Shown: piece by piece, positions 35,276 through 46,232 of the stretch
Layout: each line of letters begins with the position of its first letter
Numbering within the stretch: the stretch's first letter is position 1
Assembly: GCA_963971425.1 (NCBI GenBank)
Contig: OZ020517.1
Location: forward strand, 11,782,501 to 11,846,500
Reading direction: 5' to 3'
Origin: Bryoerythrophyllum caledonicum
Taxonomy: Eukaryota > Streptophyta > Bryopsida > Pottiales > Pottiaceae
DNA length: 64,000 nt
Made by a program: the position numbers and the translations under genes
Notes under the pieces: generated by a model
Seen by the model: only the letters and a program-made list of their open reading frames with translations
Told to the model about the DNA's origin: nothing
Database searches by the model: none

Positions 35276-36312
35276 TCAAATTATAAAAAAAAATAAAAAA
35301 ATGGAAAAGCCTCAACACTTTAATTTCTATTTTCCAAACACATAATATGACGTAAGCAGAAACACGTGTGAAGGTCCCAGTGGGCCAAAACCAGGAAGGC
35401 GCCGCTGGAATCGTATCTGAAATCTCGGATGAGAACGAGAGAGGGACAGGGGAACAGCGAAGGGGAACTCTCGCGTGCGAACAGGGGAGGCAGAACCCTC
35501 GGGTGGGAACTCGCAGATGGGAACAGGGACAAGGGGAACTCGAGGAGGGAAGGGAGCCTGAGAACAGGTTCAGCGTGGGAGAACTTTCGGGGAACACAGG
35601 GAACCCTTCGTCTAGGACATATCCACAAGTGGAGGCCGGAGGTCCGGTCAAAGCCCAGCCCTTTAGCAAAAACTCAGAACAAGTTAAGCTCACTTCGTCG
35701 CCATCAACTTATCACCATCTCCGAACTGAAGCTACTGTCGCAAAAGCATTCGTCGACATTGGACCACAACCGTGTCTACGCTACTAGTTCTCTCGCAACC
35801 CGTGACGAAAACCTTTTTTCTAACTTTACCGAGCTAGTTTCAGTTTCTGTGGCTGTCTCCTCTCGCTTGTGAGCGCACCAGACAGAGATGGATGTCCTCG
35901 TGAGCCCGTGATGACAATGGCACTGACGCAGCTGGGTTATGGTTCCGGAGTAGTCTGGGTTGGAGGCTTGGAATCTCAACCAATTCTTGTCTAGAATCAC
36001 ACGTGAGTTTCAGGGCTTGGGGAGGAGGTTTTGAGAATCACGTACTATCTGGATTTGTGAGCCTGAGGCAGGCAACGAAGCAGTGGTTTCGGAATTTTGA
36101 TACGAAAGTTGTGGCTTTTTTTATGTGCGGGAGTTGGAATCTGGTTTGAAGAGGTGTGGGTTTTTCGGGAGGTGTTTGCAATGGCTTGAGTCTTCACGGA
36201 GCTCCGCGGTTTGGTGGTGAGGAATGGGAGCAGGGAAGGGAGAGGATGTGTAGTTTCAGTAGGTGAGCGAGGTGCCGAGGGGTTGCTGCTGCAGTGGGAT
36301 AAGCGGGGCGAG
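35276..36312. other. Upstream region and leader of the TerC gene
   Basis: 35350-36312 is GC-richer and purine-rich (GGGAACAGGGA-type segments), with open frames on both strands that I regard as chance. It probably holds the promoter and a long 5'UTR of the TerC gene. A start upstream of 36313 is possible, because the frame is open to 36211, but no ATG precedes it. Confidence 0.5.
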
Positions 36313-39300
36313 ATGGCTGCCGCCATGTGCTGCAATCATGCTCTCCGAGCGCTGTCTGTCGACTTCTTCGCACAACAACAACGGCTGCGGCGGCGTTGCG
36401 GTAATTTGACGACACGACGATTCCAGGGCGTGCCAGGACGAGTGATTCCAGCGGTCAGTCTTTCGATGTTTCTGAGTGTGCCGGTTAGGGATGCAATCCT
36501 AGAATGCAACAGAGAATATGTTAGTATTTCAACCCTGGGGCTTTGATTTTGAGCTTCAACCTAATCTGCGAACTCAGTACCTGCAAAATTATGGCTCTTG
36601 ACATCATTTTTGTTGATCTCTTTTGATAGGCAACCATAATGTGGAGTGGAGAGTTACAAGGCTTGGATGCTACTACCCTTTTTGGGGCACCACTAGTGAA
36701 TTCTTGAAAAGTTTGTATCTAAACCCAATGTATTGGTGCAGGATGCTGCTGCTGCTGCGGTGGCTTTCAGGAATGGCTGTAGTTTATGGAGGCAGCAGCC
36801 GCTGGGTAATCACTTCGTTCTTGTACTGTTTTTGTGATACCAAATTTTTGTTTTTCGTCTTCAACTTCGTGTATAATTTTTTGTCTCTTGGGACAGGCTT
36901 GGCTGGATCAGGGAAGCTGAGAAGGGGGTTGCAGATCTTGTGCTTGCGAGATTCTTCCCGAGAAGAAGCTACAACATCAGGTATGTGTGTGTGTGTCTCT
37001 AGAATCTGAAGTCTTTATGTTGGAATGCTTGCACCATGAGTAAAAATGACAATACGCCACCAGATTCATGTGCTCAATTGCCAGATAGTTTGAGGTATTC
37101 TGGCTGTCGCAATATTAGTAAATGATATTCTCGTTGAGTTTCTACCTTTCCTGATTCTAGAACCTCTCACTAATAAAGGAAGGACCAACTTATCTTTCGT
37201 GAAGTTATATATATTTTTCTTCAGTAATCTTTTTGAACAACAAACTGCATCAAAAATCAATTTAAATTGTCGCAAGGAGATGAGGCTAAAACCAACGTTT
37301 TTTTTTTTTTTTTTTTTTTCCTTTGCTCAGTGTCAGCGGAGGATGAAGAAACCAATGGACGAGGAGGCCCTTCCAAGACTAAGCACAGCTCCGGGGAACT
37401 GAACGGCAACGGCCACGCGAGTGCTCGCGAGAACAACCTGCCTCAAAACGTGATCATCGAAGTGGCACAAAACACCACCGAAGTGTTGGCTGAGACTCTG
37501 GAAGTGGCCGCCGCGGCCGTCTCCGTGGTCGGAGAACTCGACCCTGTCATGCCCTCTGAGGACAACGACAACGTTGCAATTGTGGAGCAAGACGCAGCTG
37601 TGCGAACCGTCGTCCTTTGGGTAAGATCTTTATATTCATGCCATCTCATGTTCACTTTCTTGTCATAGTATGTGTCAAAAGACCAAGAAACAAACCACGT
37701 ATGAAAAAAACTGAGAAAAAAATGCACTTCATGAGTCCACCAGCTCTTCATAGCTATTAAAAGTGAGGAAAGAGGCCGTATCTTATTGAAAATTTGGGTG
37801 ACTTAACAAAGGACTCATATACTCAGGAAAAACGTAGGGAAAAACTCAGGAAAAACGTAGGGAGAAACACAAAAGACGTGGAAAAGAACTCGATCACACT
37901 ATTATGAGTCTATTTTCACCCTGTAATGGCGGGCCCATGTACATCTTTTTAAGGATTCATTGGTGTGAATGTGCAGGTTAGCGCTGCAGTTGCATTTGGA
38001 ACGCTATTGTTCTTTAATCAGGGCAGTGGCAAGGCATCCGAGTTTTTTGCAGGGTAAGATTATAATTGCTATTGAATAAGCTTGTTTGATTATTACGATG
38101 TCAACCAGCATCTGAGTATGTTTTTTCCTTCCATGTGCAGGTATTTGTTGGAGCAGAGTCTGTCTGTTGATAATCTGTTTGTCTTTGTCGTTATATTCAA
38201 CTACTTCAAAACCCCCGTCGAATACCAGGTCCGCTTTTCACCAGAACTTGAAGTTTAAGACCGACTTTTTCGATTGAGCCATGTTGCTGACCAACCTCAT
38301 CCACTGTGCTTTATGACAGAGCCGAGTTCTTACTTACGGAATTGCTGGAGCTGTTTTCTTCCGGGCTTTTATGATAACACTTGGCGCAGCTACACTTCAG
38401 GTACTGAAAGTTCTTTCATTGCTTGCAACCACTCAAAAAAAAGCCTGTTATTGCAGTACAATCTAACTTGCATGATGTGTTTTGTTGCAGAGATTCGAGG
38501 CTATCAACTTATTTTTCGCCTCCATTCTCTTATTCTCAGCATACAAGGTCAGTCTCAAAGCCCTTCTTTTTATTGAGTAACATTCAAGGCCAGGCTCAAA
38601 GCTCTTCCTTTTTTGAAGATTTTCATAGGTAACTGATTTAGGAGTGATTTTTCATGTGTGTGCAGTTATTTGTAGACTCGGAAGATGATGAGGAGGATCT
38701 ATCCGACAATTTCATCGTCAATCTCTGCAAGAGATTTATACCTGTAACCAGTATGTTGTTCTCCAGACGCATGCTTCATCTACACTAAACATCCTACTTA
38801 ACCAGGAGCAAATTTTCTCTAACTTGGGTGCACTTTTTTTGACAGCAACCTATGATGGACATAATTTTTTCACTATCGAAGATGGCTTAAAAAAGGTAAG
38901 TCCATGTTTCAGGTCTGTTTGTGTTCTAAATCTTGCTACTTACCAAACTTAACCTATTTAATACCACTTTTTTTTTCAGGCAACACCCTTGCTACTCACT
39001 CTTGCTGTTGTGGAGCTGAGTGATGTTGCTTTCGCTGTAAGTTAATTTTCTCACCCCATTTATAACGTTTGCTTCTGTAAGGTCATTTGTTTACTTTTCT
39101 CGTCTTCTTTATGATTTCTTTTAATGAGTTTCGGACCTGTTTTTTGGACAGGTTGATTCTATTCCGGCAGTTTTTGGGGTGACTAGGGACCCCCTCATTG
39201 TCTTTTCATCCAACATGTTCGCCATTCTAGGTTCGTTTTCATTACTTTCTTGCAGGAATGTCTTTTTTTCATGAGACGTTCTGAACCTGACTTCTCTTTT

Positions 39301-40366
39301 GGGGTACAGGACTCAGGTCTTTATACACTTTAATATCAGGGAGTATGGCTGAGTTGGAGTATTTGCAGGTAAGAAATCTACTTTGACTCAGAAGGTGTAA
39401 ATTTAGGCTCCATGTTATTGACTACCGAACTTAACCAAAACTTGAAAAATTTGTTCCACAGTTTCTAAAAAACCAAGTAACTCATTTTTATTTTTCTGCA
39501 CTTTATAGACTTCATAATCCCTTATTTTTAATAATAGTACTCCAGATTCCCTTCAATTTTTGTAGGGCGTTGAACTGTCCGAATGTTAAAAATAAATAGT
39601 TCCAACACCCATTGTTGTCGATCCCACCTTTTTATTGGATTTATGCGGTGTCCAATTTTTACTGACTTTTCCTGATTTTTTGCAGCCATGTGTGGCCGCT
39701 GTACTAGGTTTCATCGGATGCAAGATGGTTTTGGAATACTTTGGTGAGCCTAACTTTCTTGCCACGTGTATTAGAGTTTTTCGTAAAATTTCAGCACAAG
39801 ATGAAAGTGAGGTTGGAAATTTACAAAATTGGGTTTTGAGGTTTGAAGGCAGCGAAAACTAGTCCTATTCTCTCAAGCCTTAAAGAAAACTAAGCATCAG
39901 ATATTTCAAAGAGCATAAATTTTGTGGTAACCCAATGCAACATAAGGTTCTCTCATAGCTTGTCATGATTTCCTCCTAGCTAAGTTTGTGTTCTTCCAAG
40001 GCAAGAAGAAACCAACTACAATTTATACCAAGCATACTTGATATGCTACAATATTAGGCCAAAAAAAGAGGTAAGAAAACTCTAGATAGTAACTATCACA
40101 TGTTAGCCCTTTAACGCCTAACTTGACAGCAATGCTCTTTTGTCAATTTGTAGCCAAAAAAAAGAAGCTAGCAGGGAAATTGTTTAATCAAGAGGGCCTC
40201 GTCGCCTTTTAAGGATTAAGTTGTTTTAAAAATATCACATGATTCTTCAGGTTTCCATATCTCGACGGAGCTTTCTCTTGGAGTGGTAGCAATGTGCCTG
40301 GGTTTGGGAGTAGGGCTAAGCATTCTTGCACCCAGCAAAGATGAAGACGAAGAAGAGGAAACGTGA
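36313..40366 (+). CDS. Chloroplast TerC-family membrane protein
   Basis: Thylakoid integral membrane protein; the Arabidopsis homologue is needed for thylakoid biogenesis and membrane protein insertion. Fifteen phase-consistent exons: 36313-36453, 36742-36805, 36897-36980, 37331-37620, 37977-38053, 38141-38228, 38320-38400, 38491-38547, 38666-38750, 38846-38895, 38980-39036, 39152-39230, 39310-39368, 39686-39743 and 40251-40366, about 461 residues. Residues 1-~190 are transit peptide and an Ala/Glu-rich stromal-type linker. From ~191 the TerC domain follows: [74 protein letters not shown] and [20 protein letters not shown], with acidic residues inside membrane spans, a family hallmark. The protein ends in a DEDEEEE tail. 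The N-terminal part (exons 2-4) is weakly conserved, and there my model is less certain. The identity is secure. Confidence 0.93.
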
Positions 40367-40855
40367 AGCTCTCTAGACCAACTGATTTTTATTATACAAA
40401 CATGAGGATCTTTTCCTCACTACACTAATTGATTCTTGTTATACATGCAGACATGAGGAAACTCTTTGTGTGATGAGCCTTAAGAATGTAGGATTTTTAT
40501 CTTGACCAATGGTATCTTTTTTTCCTCTTTTAAATTGCTGTACAAGTCATGATAGTGGTGGTGGTAGGTTTTTGAAGTTTGAGAATGGGAGACACTCAAC
40601 AGACCTTTCCAGCTTCAACACAGACAAACCTAGTCACTTCTGCAGGTATTGTAATGCATCAGGGACTGAATTTATTGGGTTCTATTTCACTTGTTTTATT
40701 TTTATTTTAAAGAAGCTTGCACCCCGGAGTTTCCACATGTTGGTTAGAGATATCTCCAAAGTAGCTGGAAGTTTGGCTGTGAGTTTGATTAGGCTTAATG
40801 ATGTTTGTTGTTCCTCACATGGTAAGGTTGTGGCGTGGATGAACAATTCCATACA
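40367..40855. other. 3' region of the TerC gene
   Basis: Probable 3'UTR and flank. An open frame at 40509-40880 overlaps it but has no recognisable motif and runs into the MITE. I do not call it a gene. Confidence 0.55.
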
Positions 40856-41330
40856 TACACTCATTCCTCCCATTAGTTAAAGCCAAGTCTGGTGTTGGTG
40901 GATGGAGGTGGTAAGAACTTAGTAGAGGTTAAAAGTTAGTGATGAGTTTAGTAGAGAGCTTGATTATTCAGCCCAATTTTACTGCATCTCAAGCACCACA
41001 CTATCCCTTGGCACTACCTAAAACGTCACATCACCTGCTATAGCTCTACATAAAGCTCCATTCTACCCCATGTTGGCAGCAATATGTCAGGCCATGTGAG
41101 CATATGTTGCCACAACACAGGACTTGAGAGAATCATCTGACCAATCATTGTGTGCCCTCACATCAACAACCACATTCCTTGCTTAGATAGCGCGCCATGA
41201 AGCTAAGAATGGTTGAGAATACTTTCAGTGAGCAGTAGCTAAAAGACAGTCCAAGTTATAGTTAGTTGAGGTTATAAGTTAGTGGCATTATAACTTATGA
41301 GAAGAATAACTTATGGGAGGGATGAGTGTA
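40856..41330 (-). mobile_element. MITE family D, copy 2
   Basis: About 475 bp, inverted relative to copy 1 at 34805-35275. The left end reads ACACTCATTCCTCCCATTAG and the right end AACTTATGGGAGGGATGAGT. It lies just 3' of the TerC gene. Partial relatives occur at about 56785-56840 and, inside an intron of the senescence gene, about 59210-59535. Confidence 0.75.
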
Positions 41331-42689
41331 GATTGAAACTTCATTTTAGTATGACAATTTAATCAATGTAAGAATACTTCCCAAAATATTGCAAATTGAC
41401 TGTGGAGCTATCTAGACCGTTGTAATGAAAAGATTGTGGATCAATCAGAAGGACCAGGGGTGTGCTATTGTAAAAAATAAAACAAAACCAGTCGAGGTTC
41501 TCTAACATGTTTATTTGCTAGATTTTTCATGAAGCCAGTTTGGTACTAAAGAATTTCACACTATCGCTGGTGCAAATGTGTCCACCTAAGATGGTTGAAA
41601 GAATATAATTGTAAATGTTTATAATACTATATTTGATTACTGTTAAAAGCATTAAACATGGAAGAGCTTGGTTGTCTCTAAACTTTAGTTAGGAGTAGTT
41701 CTAGCCACCTTTGAGAAGGGAGAGAGAGAGGATGTTGTACCATGATTCTTAGCCATCATCTTCTTCTTTGAACTCATTATACAAGTTTATAGAAATTTAA
41801 GAATGGTTTTTACTACACCAAACAATGAATATAGTGAATGGCATCCATTCTTTGCCACCTCACCACCAAATATCTTCCATTTCTAGTCGCTTGCTACCAT
41901 TTCACCGCCATTGGCCAGCACCTCTCCATACTCCACAATAATGATGTGTCAACAACTTTGAAACATCCCACACTATTATTTGAGGAACATGATTTGATGT
42001 GGATTGAGAATTGAGATGGACTAGTGTAATTTGCATGTACTGGAATTAGTGTAGGTATCACGGCTTTTTTTTGGGCGATTTGGAGCGAAATGGCAAAAAA
42101 GAAGAAGAAAAGTAATATTCCCCCGAAAGTGGGAAAATTATAATTTTAAATCGCCAAAATTGCATTGATGGTTGTCTCCATATCGCCATATTGCTACTAC
42201 AGTAAACACTGAATATAGTGTAGAGGGATTATTGATGTAGATCACCCAACATAGTTTGCTTCTATGGAGTTGGGGCGCACGATGAGAGAAGAGTAGCTCC
42301 GTGAAACCTGGTGAGGAGGGGTTTCTGGGTGTTAGGCACAGATGCAACACACACAACAATGAGGGTTGTTGGGCTCATTGTAAATCCCTGTGTGTATTTC
42401 TTTGCTGCTGAAAGGTATACTGATGGTGTGTAGAGTGTTGAGGGATTGCAAATCTTAGATCTATTGATACAAAGAATGTAGGAGGTTGCAACAAGCTAGT
42501 ACTAGTTTGGGAGAGTAGATCTGTGGCGGGGCTCGGTGTTGCCCCAGATCTAGATCTAGAGGTTGCAGCCCCATATCATCTCTTAGTCATTTAGATCTAG
42601 ATCTAGGATACCATGACACCACAGTAATACCACACCCACCCCCCTCCCCAACTAGGATACTAGCAATATCATGAAGACAATCTACTGCC
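41331..42689. other. Gene-free interval
   Basis: No supportable gene. Near 42530-42610 the hexamer-like AGATCTAGATCT recurs around a GC-rich patch. The LINE probably begins soon after 42660, but I could not fix its 5' end. Confidence 0.45.
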
Positions 42690-43059
42690 TATACGAGACA
42701 GGACTATGTCAATACTCAAGACGACTTCACCAAGGACACCACACAACAAAATCAGATAAGTTCTCTTACAAATCACAGTCTTCAATGTATTATGTTAGAG
42801 AATGCAAGTTAGGCGCCTCTTACAAAATGCATCTTGAAAAGTTTCACGTTAGAAAATTTGAGCTCGAATCACACGCATTAGGGAATGCAGTAGAAGTAAG
42901 GATGATCACTAACCCTCTAGACTCGGAAAAGTACAGCAACCACCTACTTACATCCGCAGGTACAACAACTACCTACTTAGAAACATGACAAGAACCACTA
43001 ACCCTGCAGACAGACAAAGCTTGACGGAGCGATGACCCGGCATTACACATGAAACACAG

Positions 43060-43990
43060 GCGGTACACTTACCAACAACAAGACACGAAAGGACAAACCC
43101 GCTCATACAAATTCCGCAGAAGCAAGGACCCGGCTACAGGCAGGAAACGCACAAGGGATACACACAATCAGTACGCTCGGAGAGAACAAGTACAATCAAG
43201 TCAGACACACAAGACTCAAGCAAGCGAAGAATTGACAACATCCAAGAGGAACACTCCACAGCAGTATGCAAGGAACACAGAGAAGGACTCAAGCCCTGCC
43301 TCAGCCCTACACTACAGCGTAGCGACGTCATATCGTCGACTCAACATATCGCCGGCTCCACAGGACATTGTCTGCTTACACCAGCAAGACAGACAGGGAC
43401 ATGTACACACATACAGAGCCCGAAGGAGCGTGGACACGGGTACAGGCAAGAAATACATGAGGGATAGACACAAAAGGTATGCCCGGAGAGAACAAGCACA
43501 ATCAAGACAGACACACAAGACTCAAGCAAGAGAAGACTCGACAACAATAACGAGGTACACTCCACAACAGTGCACAAGGAGCATACAGGAGCACTCAAGC
43601 CCTACCTCTGCCACAGAAGCCCTCCACCACAACATATCGACGTCACATTGCCGACTCGGCATATTAACGGCTCGCCATAGCACTGCCTGCTCGCACCAGC
43701 AAGATAGGCAAGGAGAGGGACACTCAGACAAAACACGGAGGAGCGAGGACTCGGCAACAGGCTGGAAACACATGAGGGATATATACAAACAGTACGCTCT
43801 GAGAAAACAAATACAATCAAGACAGACACACAAGACTCGAGCAAACGAAGATTCGACAACACTCAAGAGACACACTCTACAACACTGTACAAGGAACATA
43901 CAGGAGCACTCAAAGCCTGCCTTAGCTACAGCAGCTCCCCTCTACAACATATCGACGGCTTGACATATCATCGGCTCCTCACGGCATTAC
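43060..43990 (+). repeat. Three ~310 bp tandem units at the LINE 5' end
   Basis: The landmark CAGACACACAAGACTC recurs at about 43202, 43507 and 43820 (spacing 305-313 bp), with CACCAGCAAGAC/TAG, AAGGAACAC/CATACA and AACATATCG in the same order in each unit. Units run about 43060-43370, 43371-43680 and 43681-43990. An open frame (43049-43963) runs through all three and gives a Gln/Thr/Arg-rich product that repeats KTHKT...QYAR blocks. In some LINEs, tandem 5' monomers act as promoters; here either a promoter or a coding role is possible. Confidence 0.8.
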
Positions 43991-44024
43991 TTGCTCACAC
44001 CAGCTCTCGCCTACTTTTGCCTGC

Positions 44025-44951
44025 TTGACATACAAACCCTACGAAGGGCTGATCGCCGCACACTACCCGCCAACACCAACGTCCATGACCAAGTCGCACC
44101 AAACTCCACCGTGGTCTCAACAGAAGCCCGACGCCCTGCATCAAACAGCGCAAAAGGTAAGTACACTAAACCTCAAAATAATCCCTTGTTGCATCATGAA
44201 TGCAATTCTTATGACCACAGGAGCCTCTGAGATAGCCCAAACAAAAGATCAGCACTCAACCTTCAAGATAGGCCACAGCACCAACAACAAAAAATCGCAA
44301 CATGGGTGCAGGAGCCCCCTCCACAAGAATTCACGAAAAGATACATCCGCGAAACTCATGAGCCCAAGATCTGCAAAGCAAAAGGGATGCCACCAGCGGC
44401 AAAGAAGCAAAAACAAGAGGACTGGAGAACTCACAAAGAAGAGCGTCGCCCTCCAGGTAAGTACTCCTCAACCCTATCGAGATCTCTCCCACACTCTGAC
44501 AAACGTATTCAACTTGTTAACAGATGAAACAGATGCAAGAAACAGAAGAAAGGCGGATCCAAAATATAATGGTATGAAGAAAGGAGAAGAACACATAAGG
44601 AAGATCAAAGGACAAAAACAACAACAACACAACAGCAACATACAGGCCAACGCACAGCAGCAAAGAATCACAAAGCGGCGAAGGCACGTACGCTTAAACC
44701 ATCCAAAACTCACACTAAAATGTTGTGTGTCTTGCCAGGATCTAGTGCCAACAACTAACGAAGTTTTAGAAGGGAAGCGTACCAAACATGTCAGCTACCA
44801 CCTGAAATCACGACCCCAACAGAGCTCCCACCAACGGCTACCAAGAAACCCTAATCGCCACCAAGACAACAATACATCCCAAGTAAAGATCCATCAGCCG
44901 CCACATCGAAATCACAACCGACATATTCCAATCGGACGACTTCCAAGATAG
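44025..44951 (+). CDS. Basic 308-codon frame of the LINE 5' region, with intron-like segments
   Basis: I do not recognise the product. It is rich in Lys, Arg, Gln and His (for example KRRRHVRLNHPKLTLK) and has two cysteines in CCVSC, so a nucleic-acid-binding role could be guessed but is not shown. Two segments inside look like introns: 44157-44220 (AAAAG|GTAAGTAC ... CCACAG) and 44457-44523 (CTCCAG|GTAAGTAC ... GTTAACAG), 64 and 67 nt long, with donors exactly 300 nt apart. If spliced, the reading frame differs from the one given. The start is uncertain: the first codon is ATG, but the frame could join upstream exons. Confidence 0.4.
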   Translation: MTYKPYEGLIAAHYPPTPTSMTKSHQTPPWSQQKPDALHQTAQKVSTLNLKIIPCCIMNAILMTTGASEIAQTKDQHSTFKIGHSTNNKKSQHGCRSPLHKNSRKDTSAKLMSPRSAKQKGCHQRQRSKNKRTGELTKKSVALQVSTPQPYRDLSHTLTNVFNLLTDETDARNRRKADPKYNGMKKGEEHIRKIKGQKQQQHNSNIQANAQQQRITKRRRHVRLNHPKLTLKCCVSCQDLVPTTNEVLEGKRTKHVSYHLKSRPQQSSHQRLPRNPNRHQDNNTSQVKIHQPPHRNHNRHIPIGRLPR

Positions 44952-45040
44952 CTCACAGAAGAAAAACCTAATCGCTCTCAACGACAACAGGAGAATCGTA
45001 CATCACCAACCAGGACATCCAACACACCCCTCCTAAAAAC

Positions 45041-45486
45041 AAGGTACAAAAACCACCCTCACCTTCAAAGGAAATCCTCTTTCGCTTGTGACTCTCGCCG
45101 CACCCCTACTCCCTGCAAGTGCAACAACATTCTCCAGAGGAGCATCCCTGCCCTCAGTCGCTGCAAAGGAGGAGATACCAACACCCCGGAGCAGCCGCCC
45201 CAGCAGGCAACCTGTACGAGATCGGGGACGCAGACGAGCCCTCATACCGATCGCAGGGAACAACAACTGCGAGGACGGACGCAGACACGCCCATATACGC
45301 CAAGCGACCACAAGGGACAACAACCGCAAGGACGAAGGTGACCGCCTCCATTGCCAGCAACCACGGTCAACATTAGTGAAGACTCGGCAGTCCCATCTCC
45401 CATCTCTCTGCCTCTTTTACTGCAAATACTAATTAGATCTGTATGCCCTAACATCGTTACTAACGACGTCTACCTCTCTTTTACAG
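45041..45486 (+). other. Possible intron of the LINE 5' region
   Basis: The 3' end is very strong: a perfect TACTAAC branch sequence (near 45459) followed by a pyrimidine-rich stretch and TTTTACAG ending at 45486. A candidate donor is AACAAG|GTACAA near 45041, which is weak, so the 5' limit is uncertain. Confidence 0.35.
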
Positions 45487-46232
45487 GTACCAACAGGTGG
45501 TGCCATCACACACGAACTAGCCGAAGCACACGACTCTCGAAGCACGACATTGAAGCAGACAGACAAGACACGGAACCCCTACACAGAGTTCGAGTCAAGA
45601 CCCAAACCCCGGAGCCGCAAGAAGTCGGGATAAAAGGAGATCTTGCAGCCAGAACAGACACATCGAACCCAGACACAAGGCCCGGAGCAGCAAGGAGGCG
45701 AAGCCACCGGAGACCCCACAGCACAAGAATTCATGCCCAAGTTCCGGAGCAGCAAGGAGGCAAAGCTAACAGAGACTCCACAGCCCACACAGGAAACCAA
45801 CCCAGGAGGAAGAGGACCAACAAAGCAAAACAACACTCTCCTCAATAGGCTACAGGTTTGAGACCACAACAACCCTTCGTCGCCACAGGTCCGTGGTTAG
45901 CACTCAAATCCGTAGTAAGTGTTACCTTTCTCCCCCCTCATTTTCCAGTCTACTATGAAGACTGTTTAAAATGTAAACATTCAACAATCTGTATAAACTT
46001 TGGCTACTCAAGGTGTGACCCCAATTTGAAGGGCACGCCTCACTACGGTTGGGTTGTTTGGTCTTCTCACACAATTAAAAGTCCTAGAGTCCTGTTTACA
46101 TTGCATGTGGATGTCTTGTCTTCAACAAGCCTACAAAGTAAGTTGTGGGAAGAAGGCAAGCTCCAAAATCGTAAAACTTTAGCAACGTCTTTGAAACAAC
46201 CTACTACCATTTGGTTTTATCTTTGTATCAAC

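Noticed and set aside
35368-35872. Purine-rich open frames upstream of TerC
   Set aside because: Two overlapping frames are open because of low T content; no ATG context, motif or link to TerC in phase.
40509-40880. 123-codon open frame after the TerC gene
   Set aside because: It overlaps the TerC 3' region and runs into a MITE; no motif.
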